From contig NZ_CP135990.1 in assembly GCF_030315915.2 (NCBI RefSeq), positions 1,674,001 to 1,738,000 of the forward strand: DNA of 64,000 nucleotides, written 5' to 3'. This document shows positions 10,072-20,369 of the stretch, piece by piece. Source of the stretch: Providencia zhijiangensis (GTDB lineage Bacteria; Pseudomonadota; Gammaproteobacteria; Enterobacterales; Enterobacteriaceae). The translations under genes were made by a program, and so were the position numbers. How positions within the stretch are numbered: position 1 is the first letter of the stretch; every line of letters begins with the position of its first letter. The notes beneath the pieces are model-generated. The model did not search any database, was not told the origin of the DNA, and worked only from the letters and a program-made list of their open reading frames with translations.

Positions 10072-10161
10072 GTCTGCCTTTTTTGACATTCTGAATTTTC
10101 AGCTAAATGCCAAATTCCCGCAGCAAGCAAAAGCACAACAAGCTGAGTAAAAGGATAGAGT

Positions 10162-11931
10162 ATGCGTACTAATTATTGTGGGCAATTAAATATCGCTCAT
10201 GAAGGCCAGAAGGTCACTCTTTGTGGATGGGTAAACCGCCGTCGTGACTTAGGTGGTTTGATTTTTATCGATATGCGTGATCGTGAAGGTATCGTTCAAG
10301 TTTTCTTCGATCCAGAGCGTAAAGACATATTTGAGAAAGCGTCAGAACTGCGTAACGAGTTCTGCATCCAAATCACAGGTACGGTACGTGCGCGTCCAGA
10401 TAGCCAGAAAAACAAAGATATGGCAACGGGTGAAATTGAAATCTTTGCTGAAGGTCTGGAAGTCTTTAACAAATCTGAACCTCTGCCGTTAGACAGCAAT
10501 CAAACCAACACGGAAGAGCGTCGTTTAAAATACCGCTATTTAGATTTACGCCGTCCGGAGATGTCAGACCGTCTGCGTACTCGCGCGAAAATCACCAGCT
10601 TTGTTCGTAACTTTATGGACAAAGAAGGCTTTATGGACGTTGAAACGCCAATGCTAACTAAAGCGACGCCAGAAGGGGCGCGTGACTACTTAGTACCAAG
10701 CCGTGTTCATAAAGGCAAATTCTACGCATTGCCACAATCCCCTCAGCTATTCAAACAGCTGCTGATGATGTCTGGTTTTGACCGTTATTATCAAATCGTA
10801 AAATGCTTCCGTGACGAAGATTTACGTGCTGACCGTCAACCAGAATTTACCCAAATCGATGTGGAAACCTCGTTCATGAGCGCGGAACAAGTTCGCGAAG
10901 TGATGGAGCGTATGATCCGCAACCTGTGGCTTGACGTGAAAGGTGTTGATTTAGGTGATTTCCCAATCATGACCTTCGCAGAAGCGATGCGTCGTTACGG
11001 TTCAGATAAACCAGACCTGCGTAACCCAATGGAACTGGTTGATGTTGCTGATATCGTTAAAGATGTTGAATTTGCAGTATTTGCGGGCCCAGCAAATGAT
11101 CCTAAAGGTCGTGTTGCAGCCCTGAAAGTGCCAGGCGGCGCAGCAATGACCCGTAAACAAATTGACGAATACGGCAATTTTGTGGGCATCTATGGTGCGA
11201 AAGGCTTAGCGTGGATGAAAATCAACGAACGCGCGAAAGGCTTAGAAGGCATTCAAAGCCCAGTTGCGAAATTCCTAAGCTTAGAAATTATCGAACAAAT
11301 TATTGAACGTACTGGCGCAGCCGATGGCGATATTATCCTGTTTGGTGCGGGTGCGAAAAATGTGGTGACTGACTCCATGGGCGCATTACGCCTGAAAGTG
11401 GGTCGTGACTTCGAATTGACCAACTTAAATAGCTGGCAGCCACTGTGGGTTATCGATTTCCCAATGTTTGAAGAAAATGGCGAAGGCGGCTTAACCGCAA
11501 TGCACCACCCATTTACTTCACCGAAAGATTTCACACCGGAAGATCTGGCGAAGAACCCTGAAGATGCTGTTGCGAATGCCTACGATATGGTTATCAATGG
11601 TTACGAAGTGGGTGGCGGTTCTGTCCGTATTCACCGTAGTGAAATGCAACAAACCGTATTCGGTATTTTAGGTATCAATGAAGAAGAACAGCGTGAGAAG
11701 TTCGGCTTCCTGTTAGATGCACTGAAATATGGTACGCCACCACATGCAGGTTTGGCATTTGGTTTAGACCGCTTAGTGATGCTGTTAACTGGAACTGATA
11801 ACATCCGTGATGTTATTGCCTTCCCGAAAACGACTGCAGCGGCATGTTTAATGACCAATGCGCCAAGCTATGCAAACCCAGATTCGCTGACTGAGTTAGC
11901 AATTGCAGTTGTGGCGAAAGAAGAAGAGTAA
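10162..11931 (+). CDS. aspS: Aspartyl-tRNA synthetase
   Basis: 589-residue class IIb synthetase. The N-terminal OB-fold anticodon-binding domain (about 1-105) is followed by the catalytic core, with motif 2 [18 protein letters not shown] and motif 3 [13 protein letters not shown], and the bacterial GAD insertion domain (about 280-420). The length matches E. coli AspS (590). AAAGGA precedes the ATG. Its stop overlaps the nudB start (TAATG), so the two genes form one operon. Confidence 0.98.
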   Translation: MRTNYCGQLNIAHEGQKVTLCGWVNRRRDLGGLIFIDMRDREGIVQVFFDPERKDIFEKASELRNEFCIQITGTVRARPDSQKNKDMATGEIEIFAEGLEVFNKSEPLPLDSNQTNTEERRLKYRYLDLRRPEMSDRLRTRAKITSFVRNFMDKEGFMDVETPMLTKATPEGARDYLVPSRVHKGKFYALPQSPQLFKQLLMMSGFDRYYQIVKCFRDEDLRADRQPEFTQIDVETSFMSAEQVREVMERMIRNLWLDVKGVDLGDFPIMTFAEAMRRYGSDKPDLRNPMELVDVADIVKDVEFAVFAGPANDPKGRVAALKVPGGAAMTRKQIDEYGNFVGIYGAKGLAWMKINERAKGLEGIQSPVAKFLSLEIIEQIIERTGAADGDIILFGAGAKNVVTDSMGALRLKVGRDFELTNLNSWQPLWVIDFPMFEENGEGGLTAMHHPFTSPKDFTPEDLAKNPEDAVANAYDMVINGYEVGGGSVRIHRSEMQQTVFGILGINEEEQREKFGFLLDALKYGTPPHAGLAFGLDRLVMLLTGTDNIRDVIAFPKTTAAACLMTNAPSYANPDSLTELAIAVVAKEEE

Positions 11932-12365
11932 TGAAAAGTTATAAGCGCCCAGAATCGGTATTAGTCATTATGGTGGCTGAAAACACGGGGCGGGTGCTTA
12001 TGATGCGGCGTAAAGATGATCCAGACTTCTGGCAATCAGTGACCGGAAGTTTGGAACTTCATGAAAACAGTGCTGCGGATGCAGCGCTTCGCGAAATCAA
12101 AGAAGAGACGGGGTTTAACCCGCAACCAAGTCAGTTACATGATTTGTCGAAAAGTATCATCTTTGAAATTTTCTCGCATTTCAGACATCGTTACGCACCG
12201 GATGTAACCCACTGTAAAGAACATTGGTTTAAATTGGTTCTGAGTGATGAACAAACGCCATTACTGACTGAACACACTGAGTTTTGTTGGCTTGAACCGC
12301 AAAAGGCGGCTGAACTGACAAAATCGTGGAGCAACAGCCAGGCTATTTTAGAATTTGCTGTTTAA
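11931..12365 (+). CDS. nudB: Dihydroneopterin triphosphate diphosphatase NudB
   Basis: 144-residue NUDIX enzyme that removes pyrophosphate from dihydroneopterin triphosphate, the second step of folate synthesis. The Nudix box GSLELHENSAADAALREIKE followed by ETGF is complete. The N-terminus YKRPESVLVIMVAENTGRVL and length match E. coli NudB. It is translationally coupled to aspS by a one-base overlap. In E. coli it lies in the same aspS-nudB-yebC-ruvC run. Confidence 0.95.
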   Translation: MKSYKRPESVLVIMVAENTGRVLMMRRKDDPDFWQSVTGSLELHENSAADAALREIKEETGFNPQPSQLHDLSKSIIFEIFSHFRHRYAPDVTHCKEHWFKLVLSDEQTPLLTEHTEFCWLEPQKAAELTKSWSNSQAILEFAV

Positions 12366-12395
12366 TTATTTTATTGACGTTTTTGGAGATATTTC

Positions 12396-13139
12396 ATGGC
12401 AGGTCATAGTAAATGGGCCAACACCAAACACCGTAAAGCGGCGCAAGACGCAAAACGCGGTAAGATTTTCACTAAAATTATTCGTGAGCTGGTCACTGCA
12501 GCGCGTTTAGGCGGCGGCGATGTCGCAACTAACCCACGTTTGCGTGCTGCTGTGGATAAAGCATTATCAAACAACATGACCCGCGACACATTAAACCGTG
12601 CGATTGCGCGTGGTGTGGGTAATGATGAAAACGATAATATGGAAACCATCATTTATGAAGGTTACGGTCCTGGCGGCACAGCGGTTATGGTTGAATGTTT
12701 AAGTGACAACCGTAACCGTACCGTATCCGAAGTTCGCCACGCGTTTACTAAAACGGGCGGTAACTTAGGGACTGATGGTTCTGTATCTTACCTGTTCACC
12801 AAACGTGGCGTGATCACTTACGCACCGGGCGTGGACGAAGATGCACTGATGGAAGCAGCACTGGAAGCTGGTGCTGACGACGTTGAAACTTACGATGATG
12901 GTGCAATAGATGTTTACACCACCTTTGAAACGTTTGGTGCTGTTAAAGACGCACTAGATGCTGCTGGTTTCACTAGCGAAGCCGCTGAAGTTTCTATGAT
13001 CCCATCGATTACGGCAGAACTTGATGTTGAAACAGCACCAAAATTAATGCGCCTGATCGACATGTTAGAAGATTCAGACGACGTACAGGAAGTTTATCAT
13101 AACGGTGATATCTCTGATGAGGTTGCTGAGCAACTGTAA
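12396..13139 (+). CDS. yebC: YebC/PmpR family protein
   Basis: 247-residue YebC-family protein. The family is linked to DNA binding or transcriptional control, and more recently to relief of ribosome stalling at polyproline in related members. The start [20 protein letters not shown] is diagnostic, and the acidic C-terminal domain is typical. TTTTTGGAGATATTTC precedes the ATG and supplies a GGAG. It follows nudB by 30 nt and probably shares its transcript. Confidence 0.97.
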   Translation: MAGHSKWANTKHRKAAQDAKRGKIFTKIIRELVTAARLGGGDVATNPRLRAAVDKALSNNMTRDTLNRAIARGVGNDENDNMETIIYEGYGPGGTAVMVECLSDNRNRTVSEVRHAFTKTGGNLGTDGSVSYLFTKRGVITYAPGVDEDALMEAALEAGADDVETYDDGAIDVYTTFETFGAVKDALDAAGFTSEAAEVSMIPSITAELDVETAPKLMRLIDMLEDSDDVQEVYHNGDISDEVAEQL

Positions 13140-13157
13140 TTAAGACGATATCTGCGT

Positions 13158-13191
13158 AGAGAAAGCGGGCTGTGTCCAGCCTGTTTTCTCT
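13158..13191 (+). terminator. 15-bp hairpin after yebC
   Basis: AGAGAAAGCGGGCTG pairs with CAGCCTGTTTTCTCT around a TGTC loop; 13 Watson-Crick pairs and two G-U pairs. No T run follows, so it may be a processing or stabilising element rather than a simple terminator. Confidence 0.5.
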
Positions 13192-13364
13192 AACGCCTCT
13201 CCGATCTTCACCTTTTCTTTTATTTGCTATATTTATGATGGCAGGAATGCTATTTACACTGAAATTGCGGTGGAAACCGTGATATTCCCTTGTTGCCATT
13301 GTGGCAGTCATTAGATGGGGATAAGATGATATGAAAATTAATAAAGGGCAACTATAGGTTTTAT

Positions 13365-13886
13365 ATGGCGATTATTCTGGGTATTGACCCTGGTTCACGG
13401 ATCACAGGATACGGTGTTATTCGCCAACAAGGTAGGCAATTACTCTATCTCGGAAGTGGGTGTATTCGCACTCAAGTTGATGATTTACCAAGCCGTCTGC
13501 AGCGTATTTATGCGGGAGTCTCGGAAATTATCACCCAGTACCAACCTGATGTTTTATCCATTGAACAAGTCTTTATGGCGAAGAATGCGGACTCAGCACT
13601 AAAGTTGGGGCAGGCACGTGGTGTGGCGATTGTCGCGGCAGCAAACCAAAATATTCCCGTTTTTGAATATGCGGCTCGCCAAGTCAAACAAACCGTTGTG
13701 GGAACGGGCGCGGCAGAAAAAAGCCAAGTTCAACATATGGTGAAATCTATCCTAAAATTATCGGCTAGCCCCCAAGCGGATGCCGCAGATGCGCTGGCAA
13801 TTGCTATCACGCATTGTCATTTTAATCAAAACCTACTGAAAGTGGGGGATCCGCGTTTAGTGTTAACCCGCGGAAGATTAAGATGA
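13365..13886 (+). CDS. ruvC: Holliday junction resolvase RuvC
   Basis: 173-residue endonuclease that resolves Holliday junctions with RuvAB. The RNase H-like fold shows its acidic residues in [14 protein letters not shown] (D8), [11 protein letters not shown] (glutamate) and the terminal [13 protein letters not shown]. The length equals E. coli RuvC. It lies about 225 nt after yebC. E. coli has yebB between ruvC and ruvA; here ruvA follows directly. Confidence 0.98.
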   Translation: MAIILGIDPGSRITGYGVIRQQGRQLLYLGSGCIRTQVDDLPSRLQRIYAGVSEIITQYQPDVLSIEQVFMAKNADSALKLGQARGVAIVAAANQNIPVFEYAARQVKQTVVGTGAAEKSQVQHMVKSILKLSASPQADAADALAIAITHCHFNQNLLKVGDPRLVLTRGRLR

Positions 13887-13889
13887 AAG

Positions 13890-13905
13890 CTGGATATGCA
13901 TCCAG
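13890..13905 (+). promoter_or_regulatory. LexA (SOS) box of ruvAB
   Basis: The sequence CTGGATATGCATCCAG is a perfect 16-bp palindrome. It nearly matches the remembered E. coli ruvA LexA box (CTGGATATCTATCCAG). It lies 4 nt after the ruvC stop codon and 65 nt before ruvA, so the SOS response should induce ruvAB. The dyad extends to GCTGGAT/ATCCAGC and is followed by ATTTTTT, so in RNA it could also terminate ruvC transcripts. Confidence 0.88.
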
Positions 13906-13970
13906 CATTTTTTGTGGTATAAACTGCAGAGTCAAAATTTAAGACGCTAATCAAATTAAAGGGGTTCAGT

Positions 13971-14588
13971 GTGATAGGTCGTTTACGTGGCATCGTGTTA
14001 GAAAAGCAACCACCCATTGTGTTACTTGAGCTACAAGGTGTTGGCTATGAAGTTCATATGCCAATGACCTGTTTCTATGAATTACCTGAAATTGGCCAAG
14101 AAGCCATAGTTTTTACCCACTTTGTAGTGCGAGAAGACGCGCAATTGCTGTATGGCTTCAATGACAAGCAAGAACGTGCACTATTTAAAGAGCTGATTAA
14201 AGTTAATGGTGTCGGCCCTAAACTGGCACTCGCGATTTTATCGGGTATGTCCGCTCAGCAATTTGTGTCTGCCATTGAGCAAGAAGCGATTTCCTCTCTG
14301 GTGAAACTACCGGGTATTGGCAAGAAAACTGCCGAGCGTTTAGTGGTCGAAATGAAAGACCGCTTCAAAGGCTTGAATGGGGATCTTTTCAACTCAGTGA
14401 GCGATATTGATTTACCAAGCGTGAAGAGCCAAGGGCCAAGCCAAGCAGATATTGAAGCCGAAGCAGCTGCTGCCTTGATTGCGCTGGGATATAAACCGCA
14501 AGAAGCTAGCCGTATGGTGAGTAAAGTCGCGAAACCTGATAGCGATTCTGAAACCCTGATCCGTGATGCCTTACGCGCAGCACTTTAA
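13971..14588 (+). CDS. ruvA: Holliday junction branch migration protein RuvA
   Basis: 205-residue protein that binds Holliday junctions as a tetramer and loads RuvB. Domain I is an OB fold (about 1-62), domain II has two helix-hairpin-helix motifs ([15 protein letters not shown] and [18 protein letters not shown]), and domain III (about 156-205) binds RuvB. The start codon is GTG at 13971, preceded by AAAGGGG; it gives the universal MIGRLRG start. Confidence 0.97.
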   Translation: MIGRLRGIVLEKQPPIVLLELQGVGYEVHMPMTCFYELPEIGQEAIVFTHFVVREDAQLLYGFNDKQERALFKELIKVNGVGPKLALAILSGMSAQQFVSAIEQEAISSLVKLPGIGKKTAERLVVEMKDRFKGLNGDLFNSVSDIDLPSVKSQGPSQADIEAEAAAALIALGYKPQEASRMVSKVAKPDSDSETLIRDALRAAL

Positions 14589-14604
14589 TTGAGAGATTAA
14601 TACG

Positions 14605-15615
14605 ATGATTGAAGCTGATCGCCTAATTACTGCTGAAGTGTTGCATTCTGAAGAAGAAGCCATTGATCGCGCGATCCGCCCTAAATTACTGGATGAGTAT
14701 ATTGGGCAGCCGCAAGTTAAGCATCAAATGGAAATATTTATTCAGGCAGCCAAAATGCGGGGTGATGCGCTTGATCATCTATTAATTTTTGGGCCTCCAG
14801 GGTTAGGAAAAACCACATTAGCGGGTATTGTCGCCAATGAGCTTGGCGTTAATTTGCGGACAACGTCAGGGCCTGTATTAGAAAAAGCAGGGGATTTGGC
14901 AGCCATGCTGACTAACCTTGAACCTCACGATGTCCTGTTTATTGATGAAATTCATCGCCTTTCGCCAGTAGTTGAAGAAATTTTGTATCCTGCCATGGAA
15001 GATTACCAATTGGATATTATGATTGGTGAAGGCCCTGCGGCACGTTCCATTAAAATCGATTTACCGCCATTCACGTTAATTGGCGCTACTACGCGGGCTG
15101 GTTCCTTAACTTCTCCACTGCGTGACCGCTTTGGGATCGTACAGCGCTTAGAATTTTACCAAGTTGATGATTTGCAACATATCGTGAAGCGTAGTGCTCA
15201 GTATATGGGACTGGATATCACCGAAGAAGGGGCATTGCAGGTCGCGATGCGCTCTCGAGGTACGCCTCGGATCACTAACCGCTTATTACGTCGTGTGCGT
15301 GACTTTGCTCAAGTGAAAGGCAATGGCAGTATTGATGAGTTGATTGCGAGCCAAGCGCTGGATATGTTGAATGTGGATGCGGCAGGCTTTGACTATCTTG
15401 ACCGTAAACTGCTGGTGGCCATCATCGATAAGTTTATGGGGGGGCCGGTGGGTGTTGATAACCTTGCCGCTGCGATTGGCGAGGAACGCGAGACCATCGA
15501 AGATGTGCTTGAACCTTATCTTATTCAGCAAGGGTTTATCCAGCGAACGCCAAGAGGGCGTATGGCAACGGCCCACGCTTATTCTCATTTTGGATTAACG
15601 CCGAAAGAAGTCTAG
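14605..15615 (+). CDS. ruvB: Holliday junction ATP-dependent helicase RuvB
   Basis: 336-residue AAA+ motor of branch migration. Walker A is [12 protein letters not shown] (about residues 62-73), Walker B is [10 protein letters not shown], and the sensor region is [21 protein letters not shown]-terminal winged helix ends in [18 protein letters not shown]. It lies 16 nt after ruvA in the same SOS-regulated unit. Confidence 0.98.
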   Translation: MIEADRLITAEVLHSEEEAIDRAIRPKLLDEYIGQPQVKHQMEIFIQAAKMRGDALDHLLIFGPPGLGKTTLAGIVANELGVNLRTTSGPVLEKAGDLAAMLTNLEPHDVLFIDEIHRLSPVVEEILYPAMEDYQLDIMIGEGPAARSIKIDLPPFTLIGATTRAGSLTSPLRDRFGIVQRLEFYQVDDLQHIVKRSAQYMGLDITEEGALQVAMRSRGTPRITNRLLRRVRDFAQVKGNGSIDELIASQALDMLNVDAAGFDYLDRKLLVAIIDKFMGGPVGVDNLAAAIGEERETIEDVLEPYLIQQGFIQRTPRGRMATAHAYSHFGLTPKEV

Positions 15616-15683
15616 CTTTTAAACGTTTGATTGATATATATGCGTATTATTTAAATAATATCATACGTATTTCAAATGAAATG

Positions 15684-15720
15684 AACCCAGCAATTTAGCC
15701 ACAATTACTGGGTTTTTTTT
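15684..15720 (+). terminator. Terminator of ruvAB
   Basis: AACCCAG-C-AATT pairs with AATT-A-CTGGGTT and is followed by a run of eight T. It lies about 70 nt after the ruvB stop codon. Confidence 0.88.
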
Positions 15721-15814
15721 GTATCTATATTTCACTAAATTGCGAAATTATCATTACTTATTCAGCGGAATGGTATTGAGAATATATATAGTAAATTTTA
15801 AAAACACAGACAAT

Positions 15815-15833
15815 GATAATGATTTTTATTACC
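15815..15833 (+). promoter_or_regulatory. Fur-box-like site upstream of a small lipoprotein gene
   Basis: GATAATGATTTTTATTACC matches 15 of the 19 positions of the classical Fur box (GATAATGATAATCATTATC), including the whole left half. It lies 35 nt upstream of the next start codon, a typical position for a Fur operator. Match counted by eye. Confidence 0.65.
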
Positions 15834-15867
15834 ATGTGGTGTTTTTTCGTATATTAGGATAGGTCAC

Positions 15868-16227
15868 ATGAATAAATCTTCTTACACATTTGCGCTCACA
15901 GTACTCTTATTTGCGACGGTTGTTTCTGGTTGCACAAAAAATACCAAAGCTATTACCAATAAGGAAACCATTGAAAGTTGTTCTCGATATCTACCTGAGG
16001 GATCAACATATTGGGTGAGTATCGAGGGTGAAATTGACTTGAACAAGAAATTTCATGGGGACTTAAACGTGAATGTTCCAAAAGATAAGTTAAATGATCC
16101 AAAATATTCAGATGAAGGATTTAAACTAAAAGTTAATCAATTTATGGATTGTGTCGGTGGATTCATAAACGATAGTGTCGGTGATGTAGAAACCCCCGCG
16201 AATAATGATAAAGAGAATGCTAAATAA
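15868..16227 (+). CDS. Small lipoprotein of unknown function
   Basis: 119-residue protein with a type II signal peptide; the lipobox VVSGC places the mature N-terminus at C22. Two more cysteines (in IESCSRYL and FMDCVGGF) could pair. The middle part (YWVSIEGEIDLNKKFHGDLN) suggests beta strands, and the C-terminus is polar and probably disordered. No family is recognised. The Fur-box-like site upstream hints at induction when iron is scarce. It has its own terminator and is flanked by the convergent znuB. Confidence 0.75.
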   Translation: MNKSSYTFALTVLLFATVVSGCTKNTKAITNKETIESCSRYLPEGSTYWVSIEGEIDLNKKFHGDLNVNVPKDKLNDPKYSDEGFKLKVNQFMDCVGGFINDSVGDVETPANNDKENAK

Positions 16228-16250
16228 TACGTATTATTGAATTTTATTGG

Positions 16251-16278
16251 AACCCGCATAAAGCGGGTTTTCTATTTT
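16251..16278 (+). terminator. Terminator of the small lipoprotein gene
   Basis: AACCCGC-ATAAA-GCGGGTT is followed by TTCTATTTTTTTT. A perfect AATAATAC/GTATTATT palindrome lies just upstream at 16223-16238. Confidence 0.85.
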
Positions 16279-16319
16279 TTTTACCTAGATACGGTTTTAT
16301 TCAGGCATTTTTTATACAA

Positions 16320-17105
16320 CTAGTTTTTCGTTTTTACGCACAAACTTAGAATAAATAAAATGGCAGAAGTTAGTACAACGGATGGGCCTGCAGGAGTATC
16401 GTAAAATGCTGATAGGGTTAATCCGCCAGTAACGGAAACCATGCCAATACCAATGGCTGTGAGCGCCATTTGTTCTGGTGTTTTTGCAAAACGTCGAGCA
16501 GTAGCAGCGGGAATGATCAGCAAAGAGGTAATGATCAGCGCACCAACAAATTTCATTGCTATCCCGATAGTTAACGCTGTGACCATCATCAACAATAAGC
16601 GAGAGCGTTGGAGATTAATTCCATCCACAAAAGCTAGCTCTGAGCTAACTGTCATCGATAAAAGCGCCCGCCATCGATAAAAAAGCAACCCACAAACGAC
16701 AACCACGCCAATTAAAATCGTTATAATATCTTCGTATGTTACTGATAACAAATCGCCAAATAAGTAAGCCATTAGGTCAACGCGGACATTTGCCATTAGG
16801 CTGACAACAACCAGCCCTAAAGAGAGAGAGCTGTGAGCCATAATGCCGAGTAACGTATCCACGGCGAGTTGAGGACGTTTTTCCAGCCACACGAGGATCA
16901 GGGCCAATAATAAAGTCACTGCGATCACGGCGTAAAAGGGATTAATGTTTAGTAGCAAACCGAAGGCAACACCTAGCAAAGATGCGTGGGCGAGGGTGTC
17001 CCCAAAATAGGACATACGGCGCCAAACCACAAAGGAACCTAAAGGGCCTGCAGCAATCGCGAGTAACATACCTGCAATCCACCCAGGTAGCAGTAACTCA
17101 ATCAT
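16320..17105 (-). CDS. znuB: Zinc ABC transporter permease ZnuB
   Basis: 261-residue inner-membrane permease of the ZnuABC high-affinity zinc importer, family ABC-3, with about eight membrane segments. The motif [20 protein letters not shown] is typical. Length matches E. coli ZnuB. Its start overlaps the end of znuC by 8 bases, so the two are coupled. Transcribed away from znuA under the shared Zur box. Confidence 0.97.
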   Translation of the reverse strand: MIELLLPGWIAGMLLAIAAGPLGSFVVWRRMSYFGDTLAHASLLGVAFGLLLNINPFYAVIAVTLLLALILVWLEKRPQLAVDTLLGIMAHSSLSLGLVVVSLMANVRVDLMAYLFGDLLSVTYEDIITILIGVVVVCGLLFYRWRALLSMTVSSELAFVDGINLQRSRLLLMMVTALTIGIAMKFVGALIITSLLIIPAATARRFAKTPEQMALTAIGIGMVSVTGGLTLSAFYDTPAGPSVVLTSAILFILSLCVKTKN

Positions 17106-17865
17106 GGTGGCAATCCTTGCTATGTTGGTGGGATGAGATCACATTACCTTCTAAGTCATGTTGGTGATTGTGTTGATGACGGTAAACACCTAGTTGCTGT
17201 GCGCCTCGATAGCCAAACATAGCGACAAATTCTGGGTGGTTAGAGACAACATCCGGGGTACCAGAGCAACAAATATGCCCGTTGATACATAAAACTTGGT
17301 CCGTTTTTGCCATCACTAAATGCAGGTCGTGAGAGACCATGAGAACCGCGCAACCGAGTTCAGTTCTCAATTGATTGATTAAGTCATACAACGCAACTTG
17401 ACCATTAATATCGACGCCTTGAGCGGGTTCATCGAGAACCAACAAATCAGGTTTATTGAGTAATGCACGCGCAAGCAGAACGCGCTGGGTTTCACCACCC
17501 GAGAGTTTCTGCATTGGCTGATCAATAAGATGCGTGGCTTTAACCCGTTCGAGAGCGGGTAATAAATGTTCCGTGCGGACACCTTGCTTTAACATCATAA
17601 ACCGCTTCACGGTTAGAGGTAGGGTGGTATCTAAATGCAGTTTTTGTGGAACATAGCCAATAGAGAGTGACGAGGCTCTTTTGATAGTGCCTGATGTGGG
17701 CGCTAATAGCCCCAATACCACGCGAACAATCGTGGATTTACCAGCACCATTAGGCCCCAATAACGTCACGATATCACCTTTGTTAAGTGCAAAAGTGACA
17801 TCCTTTAATACGGGTTTATCGCCAAATGAGACTGAGATTTTATTTAAAGATAGTAGTGGTTGCAT
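17098..17865 (-). CDS. znuC: Zinc ABC transporter ATP-binding protein ZnuC
   Basis: 255-residue ATPase of the zinc importer. Walker A is [14 protein letters not shown], the signature is [16 protein letters not shown], Walker B is [10 protein letters not shown], and the H-loop is [10 protein letters not shown]. The C-terminus is histidine-rich ([14 protein letters not shown], then [12 protein letters not shown]), which could bind zinc. The start at 17865 ([11 protein letters not shown]) is family-like; an upstream in-frame start at 17889 would reach towards the Zur box and is less likely. Confidence 0.97.
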   Translation of the reverse strand: MQPLLSLNKISVSFGDKPVLKDVTFALNKGDIVTLLGPNGAGKSTIVRVVLGLLAPTSGTIKRASSLSIGYVPQKLHLDTTLPLTVKRFMMLKQGVRTEHLLPALERVKATHLIDQPMQKLSGGETQRVLLARALLNKPDLLVLDEPAQGVDINGQVALYDLINQLRTELGCAVLMVSHDLHLVMAKTDQVLCINGHICCSGTPDVVSNHPEFVAMFGYRGAQQLGVYRHQHNHQHDLEGNVISSHQHSKDCHHD

Positions 17866-17889
17866 ATGAAAACATCTTGCAGAAATCAA

Positions 17890-17912
17890 GTTGTGTTATA
17901 TTATAACATTTC
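17890..17912 (+). promoter_or_regulatory. Zur box between znuC and znuA
   Basis: The 23-mer is centred on TGTTATA-T-TATAACA. It differs from the enterobacterial Zur consensus (GAAATGTTATA-N-TATAACATTTC) at three outer positions. It lies between the divergent znuCB and znuA starts, so one zinc-loaded Zur dimer pair could shut both transcripts. Confidence 0.9.
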
Positions 17913-17931
17913 AATTTTAAGATCACGGAAA

Positions 17932-18897
17932 ATGTTCATGATACACAAATCGAAACTTATTACCCGTAAATTCATCTGCAAAGCTACGTTAGCCTCAGTT
18001 TTAACCGCATCAATGTTACCAATGGCCAACGCTGATGTCGTTACATCGATTCGACCTTTAGCCTTCATTGCTGCGGGGATCGCTGATGGTGTCACTGATA
18101 CACAAGTTTTACTTCCAGATGGTGCTTCGCCACATGATTATGCACTGAAACCATCGGATTTAAAAAAGATAAAACAGGCTGATTTATTTGTTTGGGTTGG
18201 ACCTGAATTAGAAATGTTTTTAGATAAGCCAATCAACGTGTTAGACCAGAATAAACGTCTGGCATTGGCTGAGCAGAAAAATATTCATAACTTATTAATG
18301 GCCGAAAACCACGAGGAGGAAGATAGCCATCAACATGCCGATGAACCTAATCATGATGCGGATCACGAACATCATCACCATGGTGAGTATAATATGCACA
18401 TCTGGTTGTCTCCAGATATTGCAAATTTGGCAGCCGATGATATTTACGCGCGTTTAGTAGAGCTTTATCCTGATCAGAAAGATAAGCTGGACGTAAACCT
18501 TCGTAAATTCAAAGAAAACATGGCGCAAAACAATAAGAAAATTGCTAGTATTTTAAAGCCGGCTCAAAATAAAGGGTATTTTGTTTTTCACGATGCTTAT
18601 GGCTACTTTGAAAAACACTATCAGCTCGCTCCATTAGGGCATTTTACGATAAACCCTGAGATTCAGCCCGGTGCCCAAAAATTGCATCAAATACGAACAC
18701 AACTGGTTGAGCATAAAGCGCAATGCGTTTTTGCTGAGCCACAATTCAGACCTGCGGTTATTGAAAGCGTAGCGAAAAATACGGGAGTCAAGATGGGTAC
18801 TCTCGACCCACTCGGTAGTGGGCTGGCAATTGGACCAGATAGCTACATGAAGTTTCTGACTCAATTATCAGAACAATACGCAAGCTGCCTGAATTAA
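17932..18897 (+). CDS. znuA: Zinc ABC transporter substrate-binding protein ZnuA
   Basis: 322-residue periplasmic zinc-binding protein (cluster 9/A-I family). A signal peptide ends near MANA, then DVVTSIRPLAF begins the mature protein. Between the first and second metal ligands is a long acidic, histidine-rich loop (about residues 125-152 from this start; HQHADEPNHDADHEHHHHGE), as in E. coli ZnuA, which probably captures zinc. Conserved GASPHDYALKPSD and HIWLSPD hold metal-binding histidines. Start is 17932 or the ATG six bases later; the upstream open frame crosses the Zur box and is rejected. Confidence 0.96.
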   Translation: MFMIHKSKLITRKFICKATLASVLTASMLPMANADVVTSIRPLAFIAAGIADGVTDTQVLLPDGASPHDYALKPSDLKKIKQADLFVWVGPELEMFLDKPINVLDQNKRLALAEQKNIHNLLMAENHEEEDSHQHADEPNHDADHEHHHHGEYNMHIWLSPDIANLAADDIYARLVELYPDQKDKLDVNLRKFKENMAQNNKKIASILKPAQNKGYFVFHDAYGYFEKHYQLAPLGHFTINPEIQPGAQKLHQIRTQLVEHKAQCVFAEPQFRPAVIESVAKNTGVKMGTLDPLGSGLAIGPDSYMKFLTQLSEQYASCLN

Positions 18898-18917
18898 GCA
18901 TAGAGGAATAGTTTAAA

Positions 18918-20252
18918 GTGCAGCAAATGGCAAGTGGTATTGTGCAGGCATTTAACGGCTTGTCCAAGACCCATAAAATTGTGTTGAGCACGCTCACCGT
19001 CGCTACCATGGCCGTCGCGATTTGGCGGCCTGTACATATCCCCACCACGTATGAAAGTGACAGTTCTCCTGATACCGTCATTCCTTTTTCTCAATCTGCA
19101 ATTGAGGCAGAAGGTGATGATTTAATTCAAGATAGTAGCGAACAGTTACCCGATGAAGGCGTTGCAGACAGCGACACCGATGCATCAGATGCGGATGGTA
19201 CACCGCTCGCACATGAATATGTTGTCTCAAGTGGCGATAATTTATCGTCTATTTTGACCCAGTTTGGTATTGAAGCTGGTGATGTTGCGACACTTTCAAA
19301 CCAACATAAATCATTACGTAATTTAAAAATCGGTCAAACCCTTAGCTGGACATTGAATACGGACGGCGAATTAGAGTCCTTAACATGGGATGTTTCTCGC
19401 CGTGAAACGCGTATCTTCAAACGTGTTGGGGCAACCAACAAATTTGAAGAAGTGAAAGAGATCCGTAAAGGCGATTGGACAAACAGCGTGATGACCGGTT
19501 CTATCGACGGAACGTTTGCTCAAAGCACAAAGAAAGCGGGCTTGACTCGTACAGAAGGCCGTGAAGTTACCAAAGCATTACAGTGGCAGGTGGACTTTAA
19601 CAAGCTGAAAAAAGGCGATAAGTTTACCGTTTTAATGGGCCGCGAGATGCTCAATGGGACTCATGAACAGAGTCAACTAGTTGGTGTGCGTTTACAGTCT
19701 GGTGGTAAAAATTACTACGCTTTCCGTGCTGAAGATGGTCGTTATTATGACAGTGAAGGTAATGGTTTAGAACGCGGTTTCTTGCGTTTTCCAACGGTTA
19801 AGCAGTTCAGAGTTTCATCGCACTTCAATCCACGTCGTGTTAACCCGGTAACGGGGCGAGTTGCACCACATAAAGGGGTCGACTTCTCAATGCCAGTGGG
19901 TACGCCGGTATTAGCGGTTGGTGATGGCGAAGTGATTGTGGCGAAATACAGCGGTGCAGCAGGAAACTTTATTGCTATTCGCCATGGTCGCCAATACACC
20001 ACGCGTTATATGCATTTACGTCAATTGCTGGTGAAACCAGGGCAAAAAGTGAAGCGTGGTGATCGCATTGCATTATCAGGTAATACTGGACGTTCTACAG
20101 GGCCTCATCTTCATTTCGAAATGTGGGTTAACCAGCAAGCCGTCAACCCATTGACTGCGAAATTACCAAGCTCAGGTGGTTTAACAGGTAAAGAACGTAA
20201 AGAGTACTTAGAGCTGGTTAAAGAGACTAAACCTCAGCTTAAATTGAAATAA
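18918..20252 (+). CDS. mepM: Murein DD-endopeptidase MepM
   Basis: 444-residue cell-wall enzyme that cuts D-Ala-mDAP crosslinks so that new glycan strands can be inserted. An N-terminal membrane anchor (VLSTLTVATMAVAIW) is followed by a LysM-like segment (HEYVVSSGDNLSSILTQFG) and a C-terminal LytM/M23 domain (about 300-400) with the zinc ligands of HKGVDFSMPVGTPV and HLHFEMW. Both active motifs are intact. The start is GTG at 18918, giving MQQMASG, which aligns with the E. coli start MQQIAR; an ATG lies three codons later. Confidence 0.95.
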   Translation: MQQMASGIVQAFNGLSKTHKIVLSTLTVATMAVAIWRPVHIPTTYESDSSPDTVIPFSQSAIEAEGDDLIQDSSEQLPDEGVADSDTDASDADGTPLAHEYVVSSGDNLSSILTQFGIEAGDVATLSNQHKSLRNLKIGQTLSWTLNTDGELESLTWDVSRRETRIFKRVGATNKFEEVKEIRKGDWTNSVMTGSIDGTFAQSTKKAGLTRTEGREVTKALQWQVDFNKLKKGDKFTVLMGREMLNGTHEQSQLVGVRLQSGGKNYYAFRAEDGRYYDSEGNGLERGFLRFPTVKQFRVSSHFNPRRVNPVTGRVAPHKGVDFSMPVGTPVLAVGDGEVIVAKYSGAAGNFIAIRHGRQYTTRYMHLRQLLVKPGQKVKRGDRIALSGNTGRSTGPHLHFEMWVNQQAVNPLTAKLPSSGGLTGKERKEYLELVKETKPQLKLK

Positions 20253-20276
20253 CCATTTCAGTTTCTTCATCCAATA

Positions 20277-20309
20277 ACTGGCAGATACTTGTGTCTGCCA
20301 GTTTTTTTT
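20277..20309 (+). terminator. Terminator of mepM
   Basis: A perfect 9-bp stem ACTGGCAGA/TCTGCCAGT with an 8-nt loop is followed by a run of seven T. Confidence 0.92.
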
Positions 20310-20369
20310 GTAATGCTCTTACACATTCATTTTTGGTTATCAAAATAGCCGTGATTTCTTGGGTATAAC

